NCBI GenBank assembly: GCA_016801845.1
Contig: CM028919.1
Coordinates: forward strand, 2,411,001 to 2,475,000
Length of the DNA: 64,000 nucleotides
Source: Polydactylus sextarius
Lineage: Eukaryota; Chordata; Actinopteri; Polynemidae
Direction of reading: 5' to 3'
Positions 1 to 63,282 of the stretch are shown one piece after another (the stretch's first letter is position 1; each line of letters opens with the position of its first letter). The notes below the pieces were generated by a model. That model was not told the origin of the DNA. It saw only the letters and a program-made list of their open reading frames with translations, and did no database searches. Made by a program: the position numbers and the translations under genes.

Positions 1-1023
1 GAGGATGAGCGGAGCAATGTCAATAGTTAGACGCATCAGATGAGTTTAAGATTCTGGGTGAGCTAACCAAGTACTACTACTAATAATAATAATAATAAAG
101 ATATTACGACATTCATTTTTTAAGGAATGCATCATATTTTTAATGAACAATGTAGTATGTGTTGATTATTTTTGAAGCTGTTTTAAGTGGGCCTGAGGTT
201 TAACAGCATTTTATCACATCTGGTCTGGAAATGTCAAGGACAGTGTATATATTAGCCAATCAGTAACTGTAGTAAATAGTAAGTGAAGTCAGTTAATCAG
301 TTCAAGAATCTTTATTTACGACAGAAGTCAGAGACACTCGCTCAAATTATTACTGTTAATATCATTCGTGTTCACTCTTCTTATCACTCACACACATATA
401 TCCCTGAATGCACCACAGGTCCTCACACCACCTGTACGGAGAGAGTCCTGAACACACCTCCATGCCATCATGTATGATGGTGAGCAGGAATAGTGTGGTT
501 TTCTATAGGTAGAGGTGCCATACAGCTCTGTTTTTTTGAGGTTATTTCAAGTCTTTGCTGTCTCACTCCTCGACCTTGGTGTTCTATAGCTGCTGGGGAT
601 GAGAGATGGTGTTAACACTTCTAAAGGCGTAAATCACCCCCCCGCCCACCCCTCACCCCCACCCCTCTCTGTCTCTGTCTTGCCTCCCTCCCCACACCTC
701 ACTCACTCTCTCTCTCTGTCTCTCTCTCTCTCGTTTCCTTTCACTGCAATGTTGTTCTCCTCACTCGCTATCTGTGCTGAGAGGTGATTGGAGTCTTCCC
801 GGTCTGATAATGGGCCACATAAACACACTCGCTCACACACGCGCGCTCACACACACACATATACACACATGCACACACACATGCACACACCTTTTTACAG
901 CCACAGAGCAGAGAGTGAGGGAAAGAGAGAGAAGGAGACTCATCAAGTAATTAAGGCCCTGGCTCTCCCTTGGAAATTAAAGGAATGGCCCTTTGCTCTT
1001 ATCTCTCTCTCCCTCCCTCCCTC

Positions 1024-1063
<40 letters not shown>

Positions 1064-1283
1064 CTTCCTGCTGGGCTGATTGCTGTCTGGCTTCTCTCCT
1101 CACCTGAGTATTTCACTCTTTCTCCCAGGCAGCCAACCCATAGTGCATTGTGCTGGTGATTACCCCACTGTGGGTAATTGCGGCGGCGGTTCGCTCGATG
1201 TTATTTCCCCCACACTCTGCCCTTACAGAGGAGGAGGCACTTCCCCTGAGAAAGAAGAGCAGTGGAGGGCTGCACTGTTTGTC

Positions 1284-1325
<42 letters not shown>

Positions 1326-1394
1326 AAAAGCTAATAATGAGATCTCTGCATGTGTGTGCAAGTGTGCATTTTTTCATATACATATATACTGGAG

Positions 1395-1475
1395 TTCTCT
1401 GGGCCGATGCCAATACCAATTTTAGTGGCTGAAAAAATCTGATATCAATACATCAGCTGACTGGACTATACTGGT
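1395..1475. repeat. fragment of a teleost interspersed repeat (GCCGATACC / GATATC type)
   Basis: The text gccgatgccaataccaat followed by tggctgaaaaaatctgatat and atcagctga resembles a degenerate repeat class common in fish genomes, as I remember it. Short and diverged; family name not assigned. Confidence 0.4.
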
Positions 1476-2520
1476 TGCTGGTCAGTCTGTGGTGGAGATA
1501 ATTGGTTTTGCTCCATGTTTTATTGTTTCTGTTCACCTGCCCAGGGACTACACATGTTATTATACAGTATAGGACATGTTAGTGCTCCTGGCTGGACCAA
1601 CAATGGGTATGGGTCTGCATTCATATAGTGCTTTTATAGTTTTCATGACTGCAATTCTCACTACAATAAGATGTGAAACCATCAATGTATACCAATCAAT
1701 GTGTACATTCCAGGCCAATATCAGAAGATAAAATGGGTCAACCGTTTTTTTTGTTTTTTTTTTTCTTGAATGGACACCTGTATGTGTGTGTGTGTATGTG
1801 TGTGTCTGTGTGTATGTGTGTGTGTGTGTGTGTCAGCAGGTCACAAACACGGTCTGTTCCAGCTCCAACTTCCTTGAAAGGAAAATCAGGTCAGAAACGG
1901 CTTTTACCTCAGCTCACTTACTTCCTGTTTGACATGAACAGGAAATTCCTAAAGAGCCAACTTCACGTCTCTACCTGACAGCTTCTCTCACACTTGAACC
2001 TCAGGGTGTCAGGCAACACTGTTGTGCCCAAACATATTTTGTGAGGGAGAAATTTAGTCCAACATATTCTTTTATTATTATCGCGCGACAGCTAAAATGC
2101 AGTTTGTGTTAATATAATACAGGTGGCTGTGTGGGTCTCTGTGTGAGCTGGCTTTAACCCCACATCCCTCAATAAGATTAGCAGGTGCAGACATTAGAAG
2201 GATGGATGGAAGACAGTACGCAGTGGTGCAATATTAAAGGGTTGATCCCAGTCCAATGTATATATGGGAAATGTATATATATATATATAAAACCTAAACT
2301 TTTATAATTCAGTAGGTCTAAAATATACTACTATTACAATTCCTATGGAAGTATTAAATATTAGACTGAATGAACAATTCATTCATTTGTTTATTTACCA
2401 TAAAATAATACATCATTCCTAAATTATTTCTATTTTCATCAACAGTTTTTTTAGTTTTCTGCCAATCAAATTTCCTCATGATGTCACATGCTTTTTTATA
2501 ATTAATAATACTTATTTATT

Positions 2521-2556
<36 letters not shown>

Positions 2557-4817
2557 AATAGCAATAATCATGGTGATAATAATAATAAAGTAAATTAAAT
2601 TAGCATAGTATGTATCTGCTTCTTCAAATAAAGATAAGTAATGAATTGACATTTTTGACTCACAATGCTGCTAGACAACCATTTTATTAAGTCAACTAAA
2701 TTTTGTATTATATAATGCATTTGATATTAGGAGTGTGTTTGATGGACACCGGTTTATAAATATTTATTAAACTGCAAAATTTGTTCAGTGACGTCTGCGG
2801 TATATTATAATTTGGTAAATAAATCAGCAGATCAGATGTGTGTGAATTACTCCTGCTCTCTCTCCGATCAAATGAAGACAATAAGACAATACACAAGTGG
2901 CCAAATCAGTCTATAATCTCACTGATCGTGTGTAACATCGCTCACCTAAGCTAAGTAGGAGATAATGATGTGAGGCTCCATTAAACACACGTGTGTTGAC
3001 TTCTTCTTCGCTTTTACCTGAGGGAGACCATGTGCAGTTGAAACGTCATCACTCATGTTCACAGAAAATAAATCGAGTCAACATGACTGAGGCTGGTCAC
3101 TGGTCGATAGTTAATACTCTGTGTTTGCTTGAATATTATCAGAACAAAACTTAGGAATAGTTGCTCTGAGGCATGATATGTTGTGTTTACAATATTAAAG
3201 TGATTATCATTAACTCAGTAGTAGTAGTACACATTTGGTTCTGTGTCATCTCAGTATCAGCTGACCTCTGACCTCAGACCAGTGCTCACTGCACTCTGTG
3301 CTGTAGTCTGTTTAATATTAGCTGTTAGTGCTATTTGAAGTGGAAAATAAATAAATTAGACACATTTAATTCTCTTACTGTAACTATTATTCAATGTTGA
3401 ACCCAGCTGTGAGGGGGTGTGGCCTCAGTAAGACAACAGAGCACCAGTAGACCATCAAACCCCGACTGAAAGCTCAGTGATCTATTTTTTTTCCAACATG
3501 TATTATGGAAGATATTATCTCTAAAAGTGAATTTCCCATGCTTTCTGTTTTTGTCTTCTCACTGGAGGTTTTGCTGCAGTATAAATGTCATCTTGATGCA
3601 GGGTCGTGGGATTTCACGGTCAGTTCACGTGGTATCACACTTCTGACAGTGTGGACAATATAACGCCTCAGTGGATTTTGAGGGTTGAGGTGGTTTGAGT
3701 TTAGGGACATAGTGGATCTGATCTTTTTTTATAAACTGAAAACCTTTTGATTTAATGATTTCTCTGCTGTGTGAGCATGTAGATGACTCTTTTAGAGCAG
3801 ACTGTAATGCAATTTGACAACAGGAAAGACAGTGAAAATGCAGGTCATTGACATGATCTTGTTTTTCCTCCTATTAAATCAGGAAAAGGCAGAGGTTTGG
3901 GTGTGTGTTTGCAGTGCAGTCCTACTCTGGAACTACTCTGACTTCCACAGAACAGTGTGAGGAGACATGGATAAAGGTGCCAGCTGGCTTTTGTTATCAC
4001 ACCAGTCTCATCTCCTGCTCTCTGGCTAATCGGGCCTGCCGACAAACAGAACATCACCGGTGCTCATCACTGAGTTATCTTGTTCTCTATTTGCACACTG
4101 TCGCTTCCTTTTCGCACTTCACAGTTTATTTCCCAGACAAGGTGGAGTTAGGACGAGCTCTTGACTTTTCATTTACATACATCAAGAGAGAAGGGTTGTT
4201 TAAGGGACCTTCCATGTGTGGGAGGGAACAGACTGAATGTACAGCATGTAGCTGCGCTCTGATGCTGCCAGTTTCATCTGCAGCATGAGGACATTCAGCC
4301 TGAATTATAGCTGCATCTTCACATGCAGTGTGTGTGTGTGTGTGTGTGTGTTTGTGTGTGTGACCAAGAAGCAATGAACAGGCACCGAAAAGAACACAGG
4401 ATATGGAACAGAGAGGGAGAGCAATAGAGAGAGAGAGATTTCATCTCCTCTCTGCCTGTATATATATCTACTTGAATGTAGGTCAGGCAGCCCCAGTCAC
4501 TCTCAGAGCCTGTCTGTGTTTGTGTATTTGTGTGTGTGTGTGTGTGGGTGTGCATACACATTACATGAATAACGTATGTGTCTTGCTTGTAATATGTGCA
4601 TATTTGTATGTGCCCCCTTGTGTCCTCATATGCCATAAATGTGTTATATATAAGTGTGTGTGTGTGTGTGTGTGTGTGCGCGTGCGCGTGTGTGTGTGTA
4701 AAACGTCTGTCATGTACACTATGTGTCAGACAATGTCACAAACATCACAGCCCCCTTTCCATATTGCTGTTTGTGTGACCATACAATGGGGTTTTCATTA
4801 CACTTGCATGTGTTTGT

Positions 4818-4871
<54 letters not shown>

Positions 4872-5199
4872 TGTGTGCAGCTAGTCTTTCTGGACTATTT
4901 ATGTTATGCACCCTGGCTTTGATAGATATAAGAGCCCAGTAAAGGGCAGGCTGGGTCCTCCTCTTTTCCTCCAAGGAATAGACTGTGAGAAAATCACACA
5001 ACCACACACCCACACTTGTAGAATTCAGTGTTGAGAGCAGGTCTACCAGTCCTTGGTCATACATTCTTCCCTCGTTACAGGGGAAGAATAAGAATAGCTT
5101 GTGCACAAGTCTGTCGCTGTCCCTGGTGCTGAAACAGAGCTGCACTGCAACTCCACGACTGAAATACCACACACACACTTTCACACGATTCCCCTGATG

Positions 5200-5460
5200 A
5201 TTCTCATTTACATAATTCGGTCTCAAGCCCCTTACCACAATCTTAACCATCACAACTAAATGCCTGACCACAACCATAATAGTCCTGAACCCTAAATCCA
5301 ATTCTTAACCCCTTAAGAAGCCATCAGTAATCATGGTGACCTCCATTTTTACCCCATGGAGACTTGTGTCACCATGGGGTGAGATAAAAAAAAAAAAAAT
5401 CCCCAACACGAACATATGCACAAGAGACACATAAAGTATATAGCCACAGTGTATTGTATG
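5200..5460 (-). repeat. teleost interspersed repeat, antisense orientation
   Basis: The stretch with ctcaagccccttaccacaat, cttaaccatcacaactaaat and cctaaatccaattcttaacc, followed by a CATGGTGAC...GTCACCATG hairpin, resembles the antisense of a fish repeat whose sense form has ggttaaggtt and tgtggggac blocks. The copy at 59313-59640 looks like the same class in the opposite orientation. Confidence 0.5.
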
Positions 5461-5507
5461 TTTTGGATCTGTTAGACTCTCAGTCATTAGTTATTTCCCC
5501 CTCCATG

Positions 5508-5548
<41 letters not shown>

Positions 5549-5710
5549 GCGACATCACTGCACTTTTGTCTGTGTTTTAGTGTCCTGATGAAGAGTCAGA
5601 GAGCTGTGATTTGTCATCAGCCTCCACATGAACACCTTCATCAGAGGACAGACCCATCACTTACTCTCTGATTATAATGACCAAGAGGCCAGAGATTAGT
5701 GCGTGTGTGT

Positions 5711-5762
<52 letters not shown>

Positions 5763-5913
5763 TTTTTAATGAAGTAAAGGCAAAATCATTCATAAACTCC
5801 ACATTTGATTTTGTCTTTTATCTCAGAAACATCCTGATGTTTTTTTTGTTTGTTTGTTTGTTTTTTTTTTCAGATTTTCACTTAGCTGCACTAATTAGAT
5901 TTAGGTGGTAAAA

Positions 5914-5932
5914 GGGTCAAAGGTCAAGGTCA
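5914..5932 (+). promoter_or_regulatory. nuclear-receptor-like direct repeats (DR1 plus DR0)
   Basis: GGGTCA-a-AGGTCA followed directly by AGGTCA makes a perfect one-base-spaced direct repeat and an abutting one. Such sites bind RXR-, COUP- or HNF4-type receptors. The surrounding text resembles a fish repeat fragment, so function is doubtful. Confidence 0.3.
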
Positions 5933-6000
5933 CTGTTTGCTCCATAAATATATTTTGGCTATTTATTTTGTTGTTTTATTGTTTTTATTATATTTAATTG

Positions 6001-6047
<47 letters not shown>

Positions 6048-6780
6048 GTTTATATTACGTTCATTGTTCAACAGCAGCAGCACTAGTTTCTTTGCTTAAC
6101 ACAGTGTTGCAGCTAAGACAGACTGTGTTCTATCAGAATCTGTTTAACTGATGTAATTTTATCCATTTCACCAAAGATGTCTCTGTAAGTCTTCATTACA
6201 TATAATATGTGACCCTGGACAGAAGTGGATGTAAACTTCAAATGAAGAGGTTGGTGGAGGCGTATGACTGGAAGGCAGTAATTCTAGTTTGTGAATGGAA
6301 ATGCATCTGGCGGGCACTGGTGGCTTTAATGAAATACAAACCAACCTTTGATGCCGTTTTTCAAAAAACACGACAGACGGCATGACTGTAGCTGTAAAAC
6401 AGAAATATAATTTGAGTGGCCCATTGTTTCGCATTAGGGTTTCGCGTTAATAGTCCTTTTCAAAGTTGTTTGCACGATCCCCTTACAACTCACAAAATGC
6501 TGTTTCCAACTTGCCTGCACTATATTATTCCTACTACAAAGGAAGTGGACAAAAAAAAAGTGCAAAGCAGAGGTGTGTGTGTGTGTGTGTGATGAGGGGT
6601 AGAAAAAGACCCCCTGCTGGTTCAAAGTAAAGTCCGCTTATGCACATAACCACCACCGCTCCTTTTACATAACACACAACAGGCACTGTGAGCGCTCACT
6701 GTACGCCTGTGGTTGTGTTTGTCCAGAGGGACCAGCTATTGTTTTGATTTAAGCTGCTATGAGATAGGTTGGGAATGATT

Positions 6781-6839
<59 letters not shown>

Positions 6840-7505
6840 GGGCCATCTGGTGGGCTCCCTATGGGGGCCTTCATTCTTTGTGATGGTCCCTATACGCCAT
6901 CAGCACCTCATCTGTTCTCTCCCATACATTCTCTCAATTAGCAGCACCGGATGGAGAGAAACAAAGACAGGCAGAATACGCTGGCACGTTTTCATTCACA
7001 CCTCTATCTCATTCCCCTCCTCTCTTTATCTCTGTCTGTGACTGAGGTTATTTCACCTTTTTTTGACAGAGTGGGACATCGACCCCCTCACTCTCATCTT
7101 CCTCCTCTCTCACCCTCCCTCTTTCTTTTCCTCCTCTAACTTAGCAAAGGATGGAAAGCTGAGGAGAGAAATCATGAAGGCAGGCACGGATCATTAGCTA
7201 TATTTGTCCCCACTTCCTGCAGAAGATGATAGATCTAGCTAATTACCCCATGTTGCCAAGCCTATCGCACACGACAAGCGGCCGTTGTTGTGCTGAAAAT
7301 CAACGTTCACTTTGGCGTGTGCCGCATAGCTGATGCTATATGACTATTCATGAGCCTGGAGTCAGAAGGAGAAGAGGAAATTTCAGATCCTGTCATGACT
7401 GTGTGTGTGTGTGTGTGTGTGTATGTGGATATGATTGTTCTGGAAATAATTTTAATGATATATGTTCTCTGTCTTTTTTTTTTTTTTTTTTTTTCCTCTT
7501 TGCAG

Positions 7506-7619
7506 AAAATGAGTTTGGAGGAGACGCGGTGAGCCGTTCCTCTCCAGCTGAACATCATTAGGTCACAGTGGAAGAAGAGGTCTGGACCAAAGAGCTGTCT
7601 CAACCCCGAACCATTTCAG
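7506..7619 (+). other. myt1l: probable 5'UTR exon with a short upstream ORF
   Basis: A very strong acceptor (a long T tract, then cctctttgcag) precedes this segment, and a good donor (ttcag|gtaaag) follows it. It lies upstream of the first coding exon, which begins directly at its acceptor, so a non-coding exon is needed here. The segment has one ATG (7509), which opens a 7-codon ORF, MSLEETR, stopping at 7530-7532. No other ATG follows before the donor. The text resembles vertebrate MYT1L 5' leader sequence as I recall it, but I cannot align it. Further 5' exons may lie outside the window. Confidence 0.6.
7509..7532 (+). promoter_or_regulatory. upstream ORF (7 codons) in the 5' leader
   Basis: The only ATG in the putative leader exon starts MSLEETR and ends at TGA. 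If this exon splices directly to the coding exon at 11969, the stop lies 87 nt before the main start codon, a distance that would allow re-initiation. A repressive or tuning effect on translation is inferred, not seen. Confidence 0.4.
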
Positions 7620-8331
7620 GTAAAGTTATTGCTTCTTTTTGCTTTTTTTTTTTTTTTTTTCCACATAGAAACAATTGATATTTTCTGTTTTATTCGACTG
7701 GTCCTGAAACATGAAGACAATGAAACAAGTCGTGAACGTAACACAACTGACCTCAGAAGCAATTTCATTTCTTTTACTTTTTGCGTAATGAATACAATTT
7801 AAATGGATAAAATATTATAGAAACCATGAATTGGCAATGAAGCTCATTAGAATTTCATTGTTTTCAATGAAAATGTGCAAATTGAAATGCACTTCACACA
7901 AGCTACATAACAATGACTGAAGTTGTAAATACACTTCTCCTTCAGGTGCTGGACTGTAACAGCTTTGTTACTGTCAGTGGACCAGCTGATAAATCCTTGT
8001 ATTTTATTCAAATCACAGTTTTTTCTCACTCTAATCATTTTAGAGCCTGGCACAGCTGCCGTCACCCACCACAGCCGTTCACCACGCCAGTTTAGGAATC
8101 ACTCCTCTTTCTGTCGCCATCTCTCTCTCTCTCTCTCTCTCTCTCAGCGCCCACTCAGATTCTATCTCTACAGCCCTTCACACTAATTCAGATGCACTTA
8201 GCTTCGGTTTGGCACACATGTTTACTGTCACTAGATGATGCATGGCGTAAATACGTACTTGCAGTGAAATATGATAATGCCAGCACAGTTTTGTTGGCTC
8301 CCTATTGCTACACTGTTACAGAATACCAATG

Positions 8332-8390
<59 letters not shown>

Positions 8391-8539
8391 GTGTTGGTGC
8401 AGGTGGGTGGGGTTTAGGCACCATATGCCTGAAACGCATTCTCCCAAAACTTCAAGGTGAAAACAAAGGGAAACTGATAACAATGTGAATTGTTGTGACA
8501 GATGTCTAAGCGACCGCCCCACCAACCCCCCTCAACCAC

Positions 8540-8574
<35 letters not shown>

Positions 8575-11500
8575 CATGCTTGCTTTACATCTCAGTGCAT
8601 ATTTACAATAATGGCAGCATTTCTTACCATGTTTCATTCTGCGGTATTATGATTTTCAAACAGCAGGAAGCCTCCTCTGTTTGTCTGTCCTATATGATGA
8701 TGAAGACATGCTAATAACAAGAAGCTGCAGCCATTTTCTTTTCCAGACAAGAGAATTTGCATATGATTAAAATATCGACCACACGATCAATACCAATACG
8801 AACATGTGAGCTGAAGAAACTCACTCAAATGCATATATTTTCAAATGAGGCCAATCCTCTGTGAGTATTCATCTTAGTGCTGAATTAAATCCTCTGTTTA
8901 GGCTCAGGTGGCGTGTTTTTGAAATGGAATGCAGCCCGTACTTCAGGCCTCGCGTTGTGTTCTGAAAAGCGATTAAAAACTCCTTTCACAATATGTGTTG
9001 CATGCCTTTAAAAAAAAAAAAAAACATGTATGCAAAGTACAAAGCATGGAAAGAAGAATGGCTGTCCCACATTTTTTTTTTTTTTTTTTTTTTTACCAAA
9101 TTAGCAACTGGTTTGTACCAACAGAACCACAGGAAATCATGTGTGAAATGAAATAACACATGTTATTTCAGCCCTTCAAGCATTGATCTGTTGTCTCTCT
9201 TTTTTTTTTTTTAGGTTTAGAATCTTAGAAAATTATATAAATATAATATCATTACATTATTATCAGTCTCATTGAAGCCTATTAATATTGCCCATAATTA
9301 TCACTATAACTTTAATTACTTTAATTAGACATTATAGATTTTATCACACAATCACTGGGTTGTATTCGTATAAATATTCAGACTTTTCTTCCATGCGTTT
9401 ATGTCGCCAACCTTAAGTTTTGGAGCCGGGCTGAACGTGACTCCGTGGTTAATCTGGGCCTATAACACCATTGATCCAGGGTCTAATTGAGACATAGACA
9501 GAGAAGGAGTGGGCCTCCTGCTAATCCTCAATAAGCAGGCTAACCTTCATTACAGCCGTGACATTTTCCCATGGGGTGCTAAGAGGGAGGAAAAAGCCAG
9601 ACAGAATATGAAGGGCTCTCCAGCATATGGCGAGCTGCAGAGGTGCGCATGCTTCCTCGGGTCTGACTCCTCACGAGGAACCTTGAGGGAAGGAAGCGGA
9701 GGCGATGAGACTTTCACGGCGCCGCCGCTTCTGCTGCTGCCGTAGTTTTCATTCTGCTGCTGGATTTTCTTGTTGTTAACACTGTGCTCAGTGCTGATGC
9801 AGGTCTCGCTTAAAACCGGGGCCCTCTGAGAGAGTCTGCCAACCTTAGATAGGCACTGTTTGTGTGTGTGCGCGTGTGTGTGTGTGTGCGTGTGTCATGT
9901 AAAGAAGTCAGTCTCAAATTGTAGTCCACAGTGGATACAGGCACAGATCTTTTAACAAGGGAAACCTTCTGCAAGCAGGTCAGCTCCTGTCTTGTTTTCC
10001 ATATTTCATTAATTTCATTTTCAAGTGTTTTTGAAGCAGGCAGACGTTACAGAACTGCTCCTTCAGACATATTCTTTTCATATATCTATTTTAATGTAAT
10101 TATCAGCAGCAGTATCAAATAAACAGATGGGTGTTTCTAGCAGAGAACGTTTATTCCCAGCGCACGTTCAAACTTTTGGCAGCTTCGTTTTTAAACACTG
10201 ACTGACTGCGATGAGAACGCTGCTGCTGTCGGAAGAAAAGTTTTGCATTTTCAACAGCAGGAAACGTGTCTGGTTTAGAGTGGAAACGGAAGCTTTAGTG
10301 ATTAAAGAGAGTTTAAAAAAAAAAAAAAAAAGAAAGAAAGAAAGAAAAGAGCACCACCTACGGAAAGTCAAACTTCACAGTGTTAGTGCTGCGGAGTGAC
10401 CGGCAGAGGTGAGGATGCAGCATCTGAACCGTGAGGAAATGGCAGAAACATGTCAAAGTTTAGGTTTAAGTGCTCCGTCTCTGTACGAGCAGCTGAGAGG
10501 GGAGAGAAGAAAAGTAGATTCATAAGTTGATATGGTTTTATTTCCTCTTTTCCAAAAGAAGGATGTGTTTTCCATCGCCATGGAAACCACAGTTACACTG
10601 GAGAGAGAACGAGATATTTTAGAGTTCTCTCCACGCACCCATACTCACCCTCAGCCTCCCCCAAAATACTTGAGGTCGTTCCCTCCCTACGACGCTAATA
10701 AGATTTACAAGGTATCCTTGCCTTTCATCATTTTATTTTTCTCCCGTTGAAACATTTATGGGTATTCATAAAGAAACACACCATTAGGGCTGAGGGGCTC
10801 TAAAGTACAGTAAGTGCGGTGTTAATAAATCATGTTTAATAAAAAGAGACATCCAAACAGGGCCACGGCCCCTGTCATAGTCCAAACCCAGCAAGCATGA
10901 ATATTTAGGGACATCTGGCAATAACAGTGACGTCCTGAGGCGTTTAGGCTCCTCAGCAATTTATGATGTGTCGGTGAGGGGATAAACCTGCCTTTAGATG
11001 GACGTTGAGGGCTGACATACATGAAAGAGACATAGCAGGAGGGGGCGGAGCGGGGTAATGTCTCCTCTGGCATGTGCATGAGTTTGAAGGCTTTGAATAG
11101 TGAAGTTGTTATAGCTTCAGCACATCTGTAACATCACTAAACGGATAAAGAGGGCGAGGCGGACAGATGGATACAGAGACTGATGAATCAACACTTCACA
11201 AATGAACAGTAACGTCGTAAAAAACAGAATATATTCCTCAGACGTTTCTCGGTGATCTTGTAGGCCTTTCACAAACTCATTAATCTGTTAATCTGTTAAT
11301 ATGTCTTGGACAAATATGAGTCTTTGCATAATTTGTGTTGATTCTGGATTTATATCCTGAAACTCTGAGTACACTTGTGACATTAACACCACATGAAACC
11401 AGTCTAAATATTGATTTTTATTCCATTTCTTGCAGACTGTATTCTGTATTCTCACGGATTTAATTCATTTATTTCTCTGTTTTTATTGACTTTGGGTTAT

Positions 11501-11968
11501 TTACCTCCTTACCCCTTTATTTTTCTGTTGCTGTTATTTTTCTGTTTGTGTGAGGTCATGACTAAGGATGTTTTTCCTTCTCTCTGTTCCTCTTCTTCTC
11601 TCATGCCCTATAACTGCGGGCCTTGTCACGTCCGTAGACAACTTCATAAAAATGTTTGGTGAAACAAATGAATGAGGGCGCATGTATGGCCAAAAAGAAC
11701 GTTATGAGTTTCATTAACTCACCCATGATTTCAGATGACAGGAATGGGGATTGTCTTTGTCTTCAAATTTACTTTCTTGATGTTACACAATTACTGCCAG
11801 TCACTCAGTCGCCTGTACGAAAGTGTCGCAAACGTCAGGTGTGAGTTGCACATTAGGGAAGGAAAAGTACTCTGACGAACAACCATGTTTCCAAATTAAG
11901 GATCTTTTTTTTTTTCGGCGCTGTCTATCCTGTGTTTAACAGCTCAGTTCATGTCTTCTCTTCTCCAG
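7620..11968 (+). other. myt1l: intron between 5'UTR exon and coding exon 1
   Basis: No coding exon seen. It holds poly-T tracts (7646-7661 and 9073-9094), (TC)n near 8120-8146, (TG)n at about 8335-8387, (CA)n at about 8541-8573 and an A-rich run at 10316-10348. The block 10740-11085 is free of simple repeats and is a candidate regulatory element. Confidence 0.65.
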
Positions 11969-62703
<50,735 letters not shown>

Positions 62704-63250
62704 CCATTTATTGAAAGGAGATTTTTATTTCTCCCAGTAGGTGCGGGTGGTGTATCAAATCCACATACAAACAGGCAGTGATGGTTTGATCTCCTCGGTT
62801 CGGTGCAGTAACTTATATAGTGTTATATATTCTAACTTCTGTTCTCTCAAAAAAAGAGGTATTATGCTTAGAGAGACCTCAAGATAATTTCTTTTTGTCT
62901 TTTTTCTTTCTGGGTCTTGCTTTGAGGAAGAACATAAAAGAGTAAACTGCAAAATAGTTTTTGAGGACATTCACATTTTGTACGTTTTCATATGAGCTGA
63001 CATAGTGTCATGTAATGTTTCTAGCTGCTCATGTATGCACATTTTTAGTGTATATTTCTGAACAGTAAGCTAATGATAACGGAACGTGAGTTCTTTTTAT
63101 TGTTTGACAACAAAGCATTTTAGATGAAAAAACTGGACAGTGACATAAAAATGAAAAAAACCACAAGCAAGGAGGAAGCTAGTTTTAATTCTCCTCACTG
63201 GGTGATTTTGGACTCGATGATTTTAGATGTTTTTTTCTTCTTCTTCTTTT

Positions 63251-63282
<32 letters not shown>

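Larger units (their letters stand above)
1..7505. other. upstream region or 5' intron without recognised exons
   Basis: No exon-like segment is recognised. It holds (TC)n near 700-735 and 1028-1060, (TG)n at about 1287-1323, 1780-1833, 4327-4361, 4651-4700, 4819-4870, 5701-5760 and 6781-6836, (TTG)n at 2521-2556, (CA)n at about 5512-5545, and an AT run at about 6005-6044. Interspersed-repeat fragments near 1395, 5200 and 5900 are listed separately. Open frames here are repeat translations. Whether this is intergenic or a 5' intron cannot be told, because the transcription start is not identified. Confidence 0.6.

Noticed and set aside
4403..5301. Open frames of 155 and 167 codons upstream of the gene
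   Set aside because: Mostly Cys/Val or His/Thr runs from TG/CA repeats; no family resemblance.
9509..9745. 78-codon open frame in the first intron
   Set aside because: No recognisable domain and no splice-bounded exon. Short open frames of this size are expected by chance.
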